Below, piece after piece: positions 1 to 7,857 of a stretch of 64,000 bases of DNA. A program made the position numbers and the translations under genes. The notes under the pieces are model-generated. The model was not told the origin of the DNA, ran no database searches, and saw nothing but the letters and a program-made list of their open reading frames with translations. This stretch comes from Pseudomonas entomophila (GTDB lineage Bacteria; Pseudomonadota; Gammaproteobacteria; Pseudomonadales; Pseudomonadaceae), in assembly GCF_029193575.1 (NCBI RefSeq), contig NZ_JARGCS010000012.1, positions 310,001 through 374,000 of the forward strand. Direction: 5' to 3'. Positions within the stretch are counted from its first letter, which is position 1. Each line of letters starts with the position of its first letter.

Positions 1-152
1 GCCAGCGCGCCGTCCCCCGGCGCCACCTCGAACGCCACCTGTCCATCCGTCACCGCCGCCCGGCCAACCACCCGGCCTGCGCGCAGCAGCTCCAGCGGCA
101 TCCCTTCCAACGCCTGGCCCGACGCCAGTTCCAGCTTGATCCTGATCTTCAT
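1..152 (-). CDS. Small hypothetical protein, C-terminus beyond the window (beta-sandwich-like N-terminus)
   Basis: The gene reads leftward and runs off the window edge, so only about the first 50 residues are visible. The ATG at 150-152 follows a good AAGGAG ribosome-binding site that lies in the 14-base gap after the upstream phospholipase-like gene, so the two are almost certainly co-transcribed. The visible part begins MKIRIKLELASG and alternates short hydrophobic strands with turns (G-x-P-L-E-L-L, then a T-D-G-x-V-x-F-E-V stretch). This resembles the start of a Cna-B or carboxypeptidase-regulatory-like beta-sandwich. No signal peptide is visible. I do not recognise the family. A partner, immunity protein or carrier of the upstream gene is possible from position alone. 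Confidence 0.6.
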   Translation of the reverse strand, partial: MKIRIKLELASGQALEGMPLELLRAGRVVGRAAVTDGQVAFEVAPGDGAL

Positions 153-166
153 CGCTGAGCTCCTTG

Positions 167-1786
167 TCACGCGTTACGGTCGATGTAATTCGCCAACTGG
201 CCGTCCAGGCTGGCAATCAGTTCCGGCGACCCGCCGCGGAACTGACGGAACAGGTTGCGCCCCCGGCGCTGGGCATCCAGCGGTACCTGCACGGTCGGGT
301 GGAAGCGGTCGCCGAGCACGGCATAGATACTCCACGGCCCGATGTACGACTCATTGACCCCATCAGTGACACTGAACGCATAGCGCACCGCGTTGCCGGG
401 CTGCCAGTTCAGCCCATCCGGCTCACGCCGTTGCCAGCCATCGGCGAGGATCGTTGGCGCCACGCCTGGCGCCTCGATGAACCCGCTGGGCTTGTTGGGC
501 GTGTAGTCCTTGAGCAGCAGGTAGGTGCTCCAGCCCCACCAGTCGGCGATGTACTGCCGGTCGTCGAGGTTGTTGACGTCCTTGCGCCGCAGCACGGTCT
601 TGCCGTCCAGGCGGTACAGCGGGGCGAAGTTGCCCGGCACCTGGTCGCGCTCGGCGGCCTGCAGGTCCGGGGCCAGGCGCAGGGCGGCGTAGTCGCCCGG
701 CAGGCGCCCGTCGACGAATACCTGGAACACCTCGTCGGCCGAGCGCTGCACCGCCCGCGCGACCTGGCGGCGGTTGGCCGCGTCGACGCTGTCGAAGTAG
801 CGCTTGTCGCCATACGCCCGCCACTGCTCGCCTTCGGCATTGCGCACGCGCAGGCCGTATTTGCTGTCTTCGTCGTGCATGAAGCGCGAGATCAGCGAGC
901 CGATGTCGCTGGGGGTGACCGTGTCGGCCAGGGCTTTGCGAGGCACGCGCAGGTGCCCGGCGGAGAACAGGTCGGTGAGGAAGTGGTCGGCGAAGGCGTT
1001 CATCGCGTAGGCCAACTGCAAGTCGCGCTCCTGGCCGCTGGCGCGGGCGCGCAGGGCTTGTTGCAGGGCGGCGGCGTGGCCGGCCTGGTAGGCCAGTTGC
1101 GCGTGGGCAGCGAAGTGGTCCCAGTTGCTGGCGGCCAGTTTCAGGTAGCGACCCAGCGGGAGCAGGTCGGACACTGCGCTGCCACCGCCGGTGATGCGGT
1201 TCCAGCGCGCCGACAGGCTGTCGCCGAGGGCATCGTAGACCTCATGGGGCTGGCGGCCGTCCTTGATGGCCTGGTTGGCGGCGCTGATCTCCTCCTGCAT
1301 GACCGCGAGGATCGCCTGGGCTTCGTCGCGTGCGGCGGGCAGGCGGGCCAGCGAGTCGAAGGCCTGGGCGAAGCGCTCTGCGCGTTCTGCCGGGGTCGCG
1401 CCATCGGCGATGGGGCGCTCGGGCACGCCGTAGAAGTCCCCGCCCAGGGCGATCACCTGGCCATAGGTCAGGCTCAGGCCGTTGGGCAGCGCCAGTGGCG
1501 ATTGGTGGGCAGGGATGCCCGGTCGGCCAGCGGCGTAGCGCAGCAGGGTGTTGTCGCCGATGGCGGTGTGCTCGCCGCCCTCGAAGCGCAGCTCCGGGCC
1601 GCGCGGCTTGGGTGTTGGCAGGGTAGGCAAGCGGTGGTACTTGACGGTGTGATGGCCGTGCATGACCAGTATCAGGTGGTTGTCGGCACCGTGCAGGTCT
1701 ATGCCGTGGGCGTCGAATAACTGGTCGAGGTCGGCGACCACCAGGGCGGCCTGGATGGCCGCTGCAGGGGTTTGCATTTCTGACAT
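167..1786 (-). CDS. Zinc-dependent phospholipase C-like protein, apparently SOS-controlled
   Basis: The 539-residue protein carries a histidine/aspartate pattern typical of the zinc phospholipase C / P1 nuclease fold. H268-x3-D272-x5-H278 reproduces the spacing of three metal ligands in Bacillus PC-PLC and clostridial alpha-toxin. An upstream W-D-H (222-224) and D117 in a G-G-D-F-Y-G motif could supply further ligands. Substrate and activity are inferred only. There is no signal peptide or lipobox, which is unusual for a phospholipase. I chose the ATG at 1784-1786 because GGAG lies six bases upstream; an in-frame ATG at 1798 and the longer frame to 1852 lack such a site, and the longer one would run across the LexA-type box. 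A small gene follows 14 bases downstream. Confidence 0.6.
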   Translation of the reverse strand: MSEMQTPAAAIQAALVVADLDQLFDAHGIDLHGADNHLILVMHGHHTVKYHRLPTLPTPKPRGPELRFEGGEHTAIGDNTLLRYAAGRPGIPAHQSPLALPNGLSLTYGQVIALGGDFYGVPERPIADGATPAERAERFAQAFDSLARLPAARDEAQAILAVMQEEISAANQAIKDGRQPHEVYDALGDSLSARWNRITGGGSAVSDLLPLGRYLKLAASNWDHFAAHAQLAYQAGHAAALQQALRARASGQERDLQLAYAMNAFADHFLTDLFSAGHLRVPRKALADTVTPSDIGSLISRFMHDEDSKYGLRVRNAEGEQWRAYGDKRYFDSVDAANRRQVARAVQRSADEVFQVFVDGRLPGDYAALRLAPDLQAAERDQVPGNFAPLYRLDGKTVLRRKDVNNLDDRQYIADWWGWSTYLLLKDYTPNKPSGFIEAPGVAPTILADGWQRREPDGLNWQPGNAVRYAFSVTDGVNESYIGPWSIYAVLGDRFHPTVQVPLDAQRRGRNLFRQFRGGSPELIASLDGQLANYIDRNA

Positions 1787-1821
1787 TGATTGCTCCATGC
1801 GATGTCTGAAAGTCCATAGGA

Positions 1822-1841
1822 TACTGTATATGCATACAGTT
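1822..1841. promoter_or_regulatory. LexA-type SOS box
   Basis: The site has the core CTGT-N8-ACAG with perfect seven-base arms (ACTGTAT and ATACAGT). It matches the E. coli 20-base LexA consensus at 17 of 20 positions. It ends 36 bases before the start codon of the phospholipase-like gene, a position that would block its promoter, and lies about 135 bases from the transporter gene on the other side. Control of the minus-strand gene is therefore the simpler reading. Confidence 0.75.
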
Positions 1842-1974
1842 ATTCGGATCATATGCCGGAAATTTCCTACGTCAAGTTCTCTTTCGTGCCTGATCTACCG
1901 CGCATGGCAGGCGCATCACTTGGCGCTGACGTATGATTAGCCCCCTAACGGCAACCCCCTCAGGATCGCGCTCC

Positions 1975-2916
1975 ATGCTCGCCCTCCTTATCCAGACGCT
2001 GAACATCACGGCTCCGGTCTTCGCCATGTTGTTCATGGGCGTGCTGCTCAAGCGCATCCGCTTGATCGACGACAACTTCAACAAGGTCGCGTCTGCGCTG
2101 GTGTTCAACGTGTGCATGCCGGCGCTGCTGTTCCTCGGCATCTATCACGCCGACCTGTCATCGGCGGTCAAGCCCGGGGTCATCCTCTACTTCATCGGCG
2201 CCACCTTGGTCGGCTTCGCCCTGTCATGGCTGTTGGCGATCTGGCGCTGCCCGCGAGCGGACCGCGGCATCTACACCCAGGGCGCGTTTCGCGGCAACAA
2301 TGGCGTGATCGGCCTGGCCCTGGCGGCCAGCCTGTATGGCGACTACGGCATCTCGCTTGGCGCGGTGCTGGCGGGGCTGGTGATCCTCATGTACAACTCG
2401 CTGTCGACCGTGGTGCTGGCGGTGTACAGCCCAAGCTTGAAGTCCGACCCTTGGAGCCTGTGCAAGAGCATTCTCAGCAACCCGCTGATTCTCAGTGTGC
2501 TGATCGCCACGCCCATGGCTTATGGCCAGGTGCCGTTGCCTAACTGGCTGCTGACCTCCGGCGACTACCTGGCGCAGATGACCCTGCCGCTGGCGCTGAT
2601 GTGCATTGGCGGAACCCTGTCGCTGGCGGCGCTGCGCGACAGTGGCCGGCTGGCCATCGACGTCAGCCTGGTGAAGATGGTCTGGATGCCGCTGCTGGGC
2701 ACCCTGGGCGCCTGGCTCTGCGGTTTTCGCGGTGCCGAGCTGGGCATCCTGTTCCTCTACATCGGCAGCCCGACCGCCGCCGCCAGCTACGTCATGGCCC
2801 GGGCGGCCAACGGCAACCACGAACTGGCGGCGTCGATCATCGTGATCACTACACTGATGGCGGCGATCACCACCAACATCGGCATCTTCATCCTGCAGTG
2901 GGGCGGATGGATCTAG
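1975..2916 (+). CDS. AEC-family (auxin efflux carrier-like) permease
   Basis: A 313-residue, very hydrophobic inner-membrane protein with about ten predicted membrane spans, beginning MLALLIQTLNITAPVFAM and sharing the AEC-family layout of two five-helix halves. Family members export organic anions such as malonate or malate; the substrate here cannot be told from sequence. The frame is open upstream to 1933, but the ATG at 1975 starts directly before the first membrane helix and has AGGA nine bases upstream. The permease gene that follows starts 55 bases later on the same strand, so the two may be co-transcribed. The gene diverges from the phospholipase-like gene. Confidence 0.85.
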   Translation: MLALLIQTLNITAPVFAMLFMGVLLKRIRLIDDNFNKVASALVFNVCMPALLFLGIYHADLSSAVKPGVILYFIGATLVGFALSWLLAIWRCPRADRGIYTQGAFRGNNGVIGLALAASLYGDYGISLGAVLAGLVILMYNSLSTVVLAVYSPSLKSDPWSLCKSILSNPLILSVLIATPMAYGQVPLPNWLLTSGDYLAQMTLPLALMCIGGTLSLAALRDSGRLAIDVSLVKMVWMPLLGTLGAWLCGFRGAELGILFLYIGSPTAAASYVMARAANGNHELAASIIVITTLMAAITTNIGIFILQWGGWI

Positions 2917-2971
2917 ATGCTGGCGGCCCATCATTCCAACAACACTGCCTCCCTACGCTAAAGGACACTTC

Positions 2972-4333
2972 ATGCAAGACCAGAACACGCCCGAGCGTTT
3001 ACAGCGCGGGTTGAAGAACCGCCACATCCAGCTGATCGCCCTGGGTGGGGCGATCGGCACCGGCCTGTTCCTGGGTATCGCCCAGACCATCCAGCTGGCC
3101 GGTCCCTCCGTGCTGCTGGGTTACGCCATCGCCGGCCTGATGGCGTTCTTCATCATGCGCCAGCTGGGTGAGATGGTGGTCGAGGAGCCGGTCGCCGGCA
3201 GCTTCAGCCACTTCGCCCACCAGTACTGGAGCGAGTTCGCCGGTTTCGTCTCCGGCTGGAACTACTGGGTGGTCTACGTGCTCGTCGGCATGGCCGAGCT
3301 GACCGCCGTGGGCATCTACGTGCAGTACTGGTGGCCAGATTTCCCCACCTGGGCCACGGCGGCGATCTTCTTCGTGGCGATCAACGCCATCAACCTGACC
3401 CAGGTGAAGGTGTACGGGGAGATGGAGTTCTGGTTTGCCCTGGTCAAGGTAGTGGCGATCGTCAGCATGATCGGCTTCGGCGCCTGGCTGCTCGGTAGCG
3501 GCCATGGCGGCCCGGATGCCAGCGTGGCCAACCTGTGGCAGTACGGCGGCTTCTTCCCCAACGGCGTCACCGGGCTGATCATGGCCCTGGCGGTGATCAT
3601 GTTCTCGTTCGGCGGCCTGGAACTGGTGGGCATCACCGCCGCCGAGGCCGACAACCCGCGCCAGAGCATCCCCAAGGCCACCAACCAGGTGGTGTATCGC
3701 ATCCTGATCTTCTACATCGGCGCGTTGGCGGTGCTGTTGTCGCTGTACCCGTGGCAGAAGGTGGTGCAGGGCGGCAGCCCGTTCGTGATGATCTTCCATG
3801 AGCTGGACAGCGACCTGGTCGCCACCGTGCTCAACGTGGTGGTGCTGACCGCCGCGCTGTCGGTGTACAACAGCTGCGTCTACGCCAACAGCCGCATGCT
3901 GTTCGGCCTGGCCAGCCAGGGCGATGCGCCGCGCCAGTTGCTCAAGGTCAGCCGCCGTGGCGTGCCGTTGGTGGCGCTGGGTATGTCGGCCCTGGCCACT
4001 GGCCTGTGCGTGGTGATCAACTACCTGATGCCAGGCGAGGCCTTCGGTTTGCTGATGGCCTTGGCGGTCTCGGCGCTGGTGATCAACTGGGCGAGCATCA
4101 GCATCACCCACCTGAAGTTCCGCAAGGCCAAGCTGGCGGCGGGCATCGCCCCGTTCTACCGCAGTTGGGGGCACCCGCTGACCAACTACCTGTGCCTGGC
4201 GTTCATCGTGCTGATTCTGGTGGTGATGTACCTGACGCCGCCGGTGCGTATCTCGGTGATGCTGATTCCGCTGTGGATCGCCGCGTTGTGGGTGGCGTTT
4301 CGGTTGAAGAAGGCGCGCCAAGCGAAAGGCTGA
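2972..4333 (+). CDS. aroP: Aromatic amino acid permease, AroP/PheP type (APC superfamily)
   Basis: The 453-residue protein follows the amino acid/polyamine/cation superfamily plan, with twelve predicted membrane spans. The N-terminus has the RGLKNRHIQLIALGGAIGTG signature of this subfamily. Long stretches (EMVVEEPVAGSF, SGWNYWVVYVLVGMAELTA, MFSFGGLELVGITAAEA) match what I remember of E. coli PheP and AroP closely, so uptake of phenylalanine, tyrosine or tryptophan with protons is likely. Which of the three is preferred is not readable. The start has AAAGGA seven bases upstream. A REP element follows directly after the stop, marking the end of this plus-strand unit against the converging gene at 4392. 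Confidence 0.88.
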   Translation: MQDQNTPERLQRGLKNRHIQLIALGGAIGTGLFLGIAQTIQLAGPSVLLGYAIAGLMAFFIMRQLGEMVVEEPVAGSFSHFAHQYWSEFAGFVSGWNYWVVYVLVGMAELTAVGIYVQYWWPDFPTWATAAIFFVAINAINLTQVKVYGEMEFWFALVKVVAIVSMIGFGAWLLGSGHGGPDASVANLWQYGGFFPNGVTGLIMALAVIMFSFGGLELVGITAAEADNPRQSIPKATNQVVYRILIFYIGALAVLLSLYPWQKVVQGGSPFVMIFHELDSDLVATVLNVVVLTAALSVYNSCVYANSRMLFGLASQGDAPRQLLKVSRRGVPLVALGMSALATGLCVVINYLMPGEAFGLLMALAVSALVINWASISITHLKFRKAKLAAGIAPFYRSWGHPLTNYLCLAFIVLILVVMYLTPPVRISVMLIPLWIAALWVAFRLKKARQAKG

Positions 4334-4344
4334 GCGCGACCTTC

Positions 4345-4371
4345 ATAGGAGCGGGGCAAGCCCGCTCCTGA
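4345..4371. repeat. REP palindrome (single copy)
   Basis: The stretch reads AGGAGCGGGGCAAGCCCGCTCCT, an imperfect palindrome of the Pseudomonas putida REP type. It lies between two converging genes, where such elements usually sit, and may act as a transcript 3'-end stabiliser. Confidence 0.8.
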
Positions 4372-4391
4372 TACAGGGCGCGGGTTCGTCG

Positions 4392-4769
4392 TCAGGCCTG
4401 GTAGCTGTCGATCACTTCCTGCGCCGCGCGGAACGCATCGATCGCCGCCGGCACCCCGGCGTACACCGCGCAGTGCAGCAATGCCTCGCGGATCTCCTCC
4501 ACCGTGCAGCCATTGTTCAGTGCGCCGCGCACGTGGCCCTTGAGCTCCTGCGGGCATTTCAGCGCGGTCAGTGCGGCCAGGGTGATCAGGCTGCGGGTCT
4601 TCAGCGGCAACCCCTCGCGCGACCACACGCTGCCCCAGGCATGCTGGTTGACGAAATCCTGCAGCGGCTGGGTGAATTCGGTCGCATTGCCCAGGGCGCG
4701 GTCGACGAAGGCGTCGCCCATTACCTGGCGGCGAACCTGTTCGCCGGGTGTCTTCTCGGTGTCGGCCAT
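4392..4769 (-). CDS. Carboxymuconolactone decarboxylase-family protein (PcaC-like)
   Basis: A 125-residue single-domain protein of the CMD/AhpD fold. It lacks the C-x2-C motif of AhpD-type peroxidases. The segments HAWGSVWSREGLPLKTRSLITLA and HVRGALNNGCTVEEIREALLHCAVYAGVPAA-like motifs match the PcaC group, which decarboxylates 4-carboxymuconolactone in the protocatechuate branch of the beta-ketoadipate pathway. No other pca gene is near, so a distinct lactone-decarboxylase or house-cleaning role is as likely as PcaC itself. The ATG is preceded by AAGGA eight bases upstream. It lies ten bases downstream of the antiporter gene and is probably co-transcribed with it. Confidence 0.82.
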   Translation of the reverse strand: MADTEKTPGEQVRRQVMGDAFVDRALGNATEFTQPLQDFVNQHAWGSVWSREGLPLKTRSLITLAALTALKCPQELKGHVRGALNNGCTVEEIREALLHCAVYAGVPAAIDAFRAAQEVIDSYQA

Positions 4770-4779
4770 GTTTTTTTCC

Positions 4780-5868
4780 TTAGTGTTGGCGGCGCCAGGC
4801 GCGCACGGTGGTGTACAGCAGCACCACGGCGAGCACTGGCAGGACGTAGAACAGCATCAGGCGCTCCAGCCGGCCGGCCAGCGGCATGCCGGTGGTGAAG
4901 GCCACCACGTGCAGACCATAGGCCAGGTACAGGCACAGGAACACCAGGCCTTCGGCGCGGGTGACCCGGTAGCCGGAATAGAACACCGGCAGGCTCAGTG
5001 CGGCGACCCCGAGCATTACCGGCAGGTCGAAATCCAGGGCATTGGGTGAGATCGATAGCGGCTGGGGAGCGACCAGCGCGGTCAGGCCGAGCACCGCCAG
5101 CAGGTTGAACAGGTTGCTGCCGATCACCGTGCCCACGGCGACTTCCCGCTCGCCGCGCAGGGCGGCGATCAGCGCCGCGGCAAGCTCTGGCAGCGAGGTG
5201 CAGACGGCGACCACGGTGAGGCCGATGATGCGCTCCGACAACCCCAGGTCGGTGGCCACTTCGACCGCCGCTTCCAGCAGCAGGTGCCCGGCCAGGCTCA
5301 GCAGGCCCAGGCCCAGGGCAATCTGCAGCAGGGCCTTGGCCCAGAAGCGTCCGGGGCTGCTGTGGGCGACCGTGGCGGCTGGGTAGGTGCGCGCGTAGTG
5401 GCGCGACTGGTGCCACAGCATCGCCAGGTAACCCAGCAGGCCCGCCAGCAGCAGCGCGCCTTCCAGGCGGCCCAGCTCGGCGTTGGCCGCCAGCAGGTAG
5501 ACCAGCGCGCTGGCGGCGATCATCAGCGGGATGTCCAGGCGTACCAGCTGGCGCGACACGCGCAGGGGGATGATCAACGCGGCCAGGCCGAGGATCACCA
5601 GCACGTTGAAGATATTGCTGCCGATCACGCTGCCGACGGCTACGTCGGGCGCGCCCTGGTAGGCGGCTTGCAGGCTCACGGTCAGTTGCGGCGCGGTGCT
5701 GCCGAACGCCACCAGGCTCAGGCCGATGATCAGCGGGCGCACGTGCAGGCGCGTGGCCAGGCGCAGGGCCGCGCGCACCAGCAGTTCGGCGCCGACGATC
5801 AGCAGCAGCAGGCCGAAGCCCAGTTGCAGGAGGCTGAAGGTGGGAAGGGTGGCCAGGTCGAAAATGAT
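4780..5868 (-). CDS. Calcium/sodium antiporter, YrbG/CaxA-like, with a probable AUC or AUU start
   Basis: A membrane protein of up to 362 residues with two alpha-repeats of the CaCA superfamily: GLSLVAFGSTAPQL and GSVIGSNIFNVLVILG in the first half, GLTVVAVCTSLPELAAAL and GTVIGSNLFNLLAVLGL in the second. It should exchange Ca2+ for Na+ or H+ across the inner membrane. The homologous first membrane helix (FSLLQLGFGLLLLIVGAELL) is encoded upstream of the first ordinary in-frame start, a GTG at 5778. Nothing in frame between there and the preceding gene is ATG, GTG or TTG. A GGAG lies five bases before an ATC (5866-5868) and eight before an ATT (5863-5865). I use 5868; a start at 5778 would delete helix one. 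Confidence 0.8.
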   Translation of the reverse strand: MIFDLATLPTFSLLQLGFGLLLLIVGAELLVRAALRLATRLHVRPLIIGLSLVAFGSTAPQLTVSLQAAYQGAPDVAVGSVIGSNIFNVLVILGLAALIIPLRVSRQLVRLDIPLMIAASALVYLLAANAELGRLEGALLLAGLLGYLAMLWHQSRHYARTYPAATVAHSSPGRFWAKALLQIALGLGLLSLAGHLLLEAAVEVATDLGLSERIIGLTVVAVCTSLPELAAALIAALRGEREVAVGTVIGSNLFNLLAVLGLTALVAPQPLSISPNALDFDLPVMLGVAALSLPVFYSGYRVTRAEGLVFLCLYLAYGLHVVAFTTGMPLAGRLERLMLFYVLPVLAVVLLYTTVRAWRRQH

Positions 5869-5884
5869 GGGTGCTCCGCTTGGG

Positions 5885-6259
5885 TCAGTCGCTCAGACCT
5901 TGTACCCGGACGCGCGCCGTTCCGCTACGGAGCATGCCGATTTTTTCTGCAGCGGCGCGTGACAGGTCGATCAGCCGGCCCCGGGTATGCGGCCCGCGGT
6001 CGTTGATGCGCACCACCACGCTGCGTTGGTTGGCCAGGTTGGTGACCAGCACGCGGCTGCCGAAGGGCAGGCTGCGGTGGGCGGCAGTGAGGCCGTGCTG
6101 GTTGAAGGGCTCGCCGCTGGCGGTGCGTTTGCCGTGGTGGCGGGAACCGTAATAGGAGGCGGTGCCGGTTTCGTCGTAGCCGCGCGGATCGATATCGTGC
6201 GTGGCGCAGCCGGCGAGGAGGGAAAACAGGGCGAGGGTGCTGCCGATGCGGCGTATCAA
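5885..6259 (-). CDS. RlpA-like septal ring lipoprotein (double-psi beta-barrel)
   Basis: About 124 residues: a short signal sequence ending in the lipobox L-L-A-G-C, then one RlpA-type double-psi beta-barrel domain with the signatures [29 protein letters not shown] and [10 protein letters not shown]. The conserved His and Asp of the lytic transglycosylase family are present. There is no SPOR domain, so it is a short family member, probably an outer-membrane lipoprotein that cuts denuded glycan strands. The start is uncertain. A TTG at 6257-6259 has GGAG nine bases upstream and gives a textbook lipoprotein signal. ATGs at 6286 and 6310 lack a Shine-Dalgarno site, and the latter lies in a REP element. 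Confidence 0.82.
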   Translation of the reverse strand: MIRRIGSTLALFSLLAGCATHDIDPRGYDETGTASYYGSRHHGKRTASGEPFNQHGLTAAHRSLPFGSRVLVTNLANQRSVVVRINDRGPHTRGRLIDLSRAAAEKIGMLRSGTARVRVQGLSD

Positions 6260-6300
6260 GGGGTTGTGCTCCGGTACGGCAACCATTGCGGGGGACCCAT

Positions 6301-6366
6301 CACGGGGCAAGCCCGTTCCTACAGGAACGCGATGGCCCTTGTAGGAGCGGGGTTGCCCCGCGATCG
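6301..6366. repeat. REP pair in inverted orientation
   Basis: A forward element (6301-6325, GGGGCAAGCCCGTTCCTACA) and an inverted one (6339-6366, TGTAGGAGCGGGGTTGCCCC) face each other with a short spacer. They fall in the gap between gatB and the RlpA-like gene and could fold into one long hairpin that ends or protects the gatCAB transcript. Confidence 0.8.
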
Positions 6367-6400
6367 AGGGCGAAGCCCTCGCCGCGGGTGCGGGTTCAGG

Positions 6401-7846
6401 TCACCCTTCGAGCTTGGCCTTGAGCAATTGGTTCACTTGCCCCGGGTTGGCCTTGCCCTTGGAGGCCTTCATCGCCTGGCCGACGAAGAAGCCGAACATC
6501 TTGCCGCGCTTGGCCTCGTCGGCGGCGCGGTACTGTTCGACCTGCTCGGCGTTGGCGGCCAGCATCTCGTCGAGCATCTTGTCGATCGCGCCGGTGTCGG
6601 TGACCTGCTTGAGGCCCTTGCTTTCGATGATGCTGTCGGCATCGCCTTCACCGGCGGCCATGGCCTCGAACACGGTCTTGGCGATCTTGCCGCTGATGGT
6701 GTTGTCGCGGATGCGCAGCAGCATGCCGCCGAGCAGCTCGGCGCCGACCGGCGACTGGTCGATCTCCACGCCCAGCTTGTTCAGCAGGCTGCCCAGCTCG
6801 ACCATTACCCAGTTGGCCGCAAGCTTGGCGTCGCCGCCGATGCTCGCCACCTGCTCGAAGTAGTCGGCCTGCTCGCGGCTGGCCGCCAGCACGTTGGCGT
6901 CGTAGGCCGACAGGCCGTACTGGTGCTGGAAGCGCTCGACCTTCTGTTGTGGCAGCTCCGGCAGGCCGGCGCGCACGCTGTCGAGGAAGCTCTGCTCGAT
7001 GACCACCGGCAGCAGGTCCGGGTCGGGGAAGTAACGGTAGTCGTTGGCTTCCTCCTTGCTGCGCATGGAGCGGGTCTGGTCCTTGTTCGGGTCGTACAGG
7101 CGGGTTTCCTGCACCACCTTGCCGCCGTCCTCGATCAGCTCGATCTGGCGCTGGATCTCGTGGTTGATCGCCTTCTCGATGAAGCGGAACGAGTTGACGT
7201 TCTTGATCTCGCAGCGGGTGCCGAACTCGGCCTGGCCCTTGGGTCGCACCGACACGTTGCAGTCGCAGCGCAGCGAGCCTTCGGCCATGTTGCCGTCGCA
7301 GATGCCCAGGTAGCGCACCAGGGCGTGGATCGACTTGACGTAGGCCACGGCCTCCTTGGCGCTGCGCATGTCAGGCTCGGAGACGATCTCCAGCAACGGC
7401 GTGCCAGCGCGGTTCAGGTCGATGCCGGTGGCACCGCTGAAGTCTTCGTGCAGGCTCTTGCCGGCGTCTTCCTCCAGGTGCGCGCGGGTGATGCCGACGC
7501 GCTTGATGGTGCCGTCCTCCAGGGCGATGTCCAGGTAGCCCTTGCCGACGATCGGCAGGTCCATCTGGCTGATCTGGTAGCCCTTGGGCAGGTCGGGGTA
7601 GAAGTAGTTCTTGCGCGCGAACACGTTGCGCGGGCCGATTTCGGCGTTGATCGCCAAGCCGAACATGCAGGCCATGCGCACGGCTTCCTGGTTCAGCACC
7701 GGCAGTACGCCGGGCATGCCGAGGTCGACCAGGCTGGCCTGGGTGTTCGGCTCGGAGCCGAAGGTGGTGGCGCTGCCGGAGAAGATCTTCGACTGGGTGG
7801 CGAGCTGGGTATGAATCTCCAGCCCGATCACAACTTCCCATTGCAT
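6401..7846 (-). CDS. gatB: Asp-tRNA(Asn)/Glu-tRNA(Gln) amidotransferase subunit B
   Basis: At 481 residues the protein has the usual length of GatB. It starts [15 protein letters not shown], the family N-terminus, and carries the cradle-domain motifs [27 protein letters not shown] and [13 protein letters not shown]. It ends in a helical YqeY-like tail that binds tRNA. GatB phosphorylates the misacylated Glu or Asp on tRNA and passes ammonia from GatA to it. The ATG overlaps no other gene and lies 11 bases after gatA, so gatC-gatA-gatB form one operon. Pseudomonads need this complex chiefly to make Asn-tRNA. Confidence 0.97.
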   Translation of the reverse strand: MQWEVVIGLEIHTQLATQSKIFSGSATTFGSEPNTQASLVDLGMPGVLPVLNQEAVRMACMFGLAINAEIGPRNVFARKNYFYPDLPKGYQISQMDLPIVGKGYLDIALEDGTIKRVGITRAHLEEDAGKSLHEDFSGATGIDLNRAGTPLLEIVSEPDMRSAKEAVAYVKSIHALVRYLGICDGNMAEGSLRCDCNVSVRPKGQAEFGTRCEIKNVNSFRFIEKAINHEIQRQIELIEDGGKVVQETRLYDPNKDQTRSMRSKEEANDYRYFPDPDLLPVVIEQSFLDSVRAGLPELPQQKVERFQHQYGLSAYDANVLAASREQADYFEQVASIGGDAKLAANWVMVELGSLLNKLGVEIDQSPVGAELLGGMLLRIRDNTISGKIAKTVFEAMAAGEGDADSIIESKGLKQVTDTGAIDKMLDEMLAANAEQVEQYRAADEAKRGKMFGFFVGQAMKASKGKANPGQVNQLLKAKLEG

Positions 7847-7857
7847 GTGTGAATTCC

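Noticed and set aside
164..1720. A 518-codon plus-strand frame opposite the phospholipase-like gene
   Set aside because: Composition is typical of antisense frames in GC-rich genes, and the minus strand has a clear start, ribosome-binding site and ligand motif.
4392..4769. Firm naming as pcaC
   Set aside because: Similar to PcaC in key segments, but no pca genes are nearby and the sequence differs enough that another CMD-family role is possible.
4780..5778. Ca/Na antiporter starting at GTG 5778
   Set aside because: It would remove the first conserved membrane helix, and the upstream sequence is in frame, coding-like and has a Shine-Dalgarno site.
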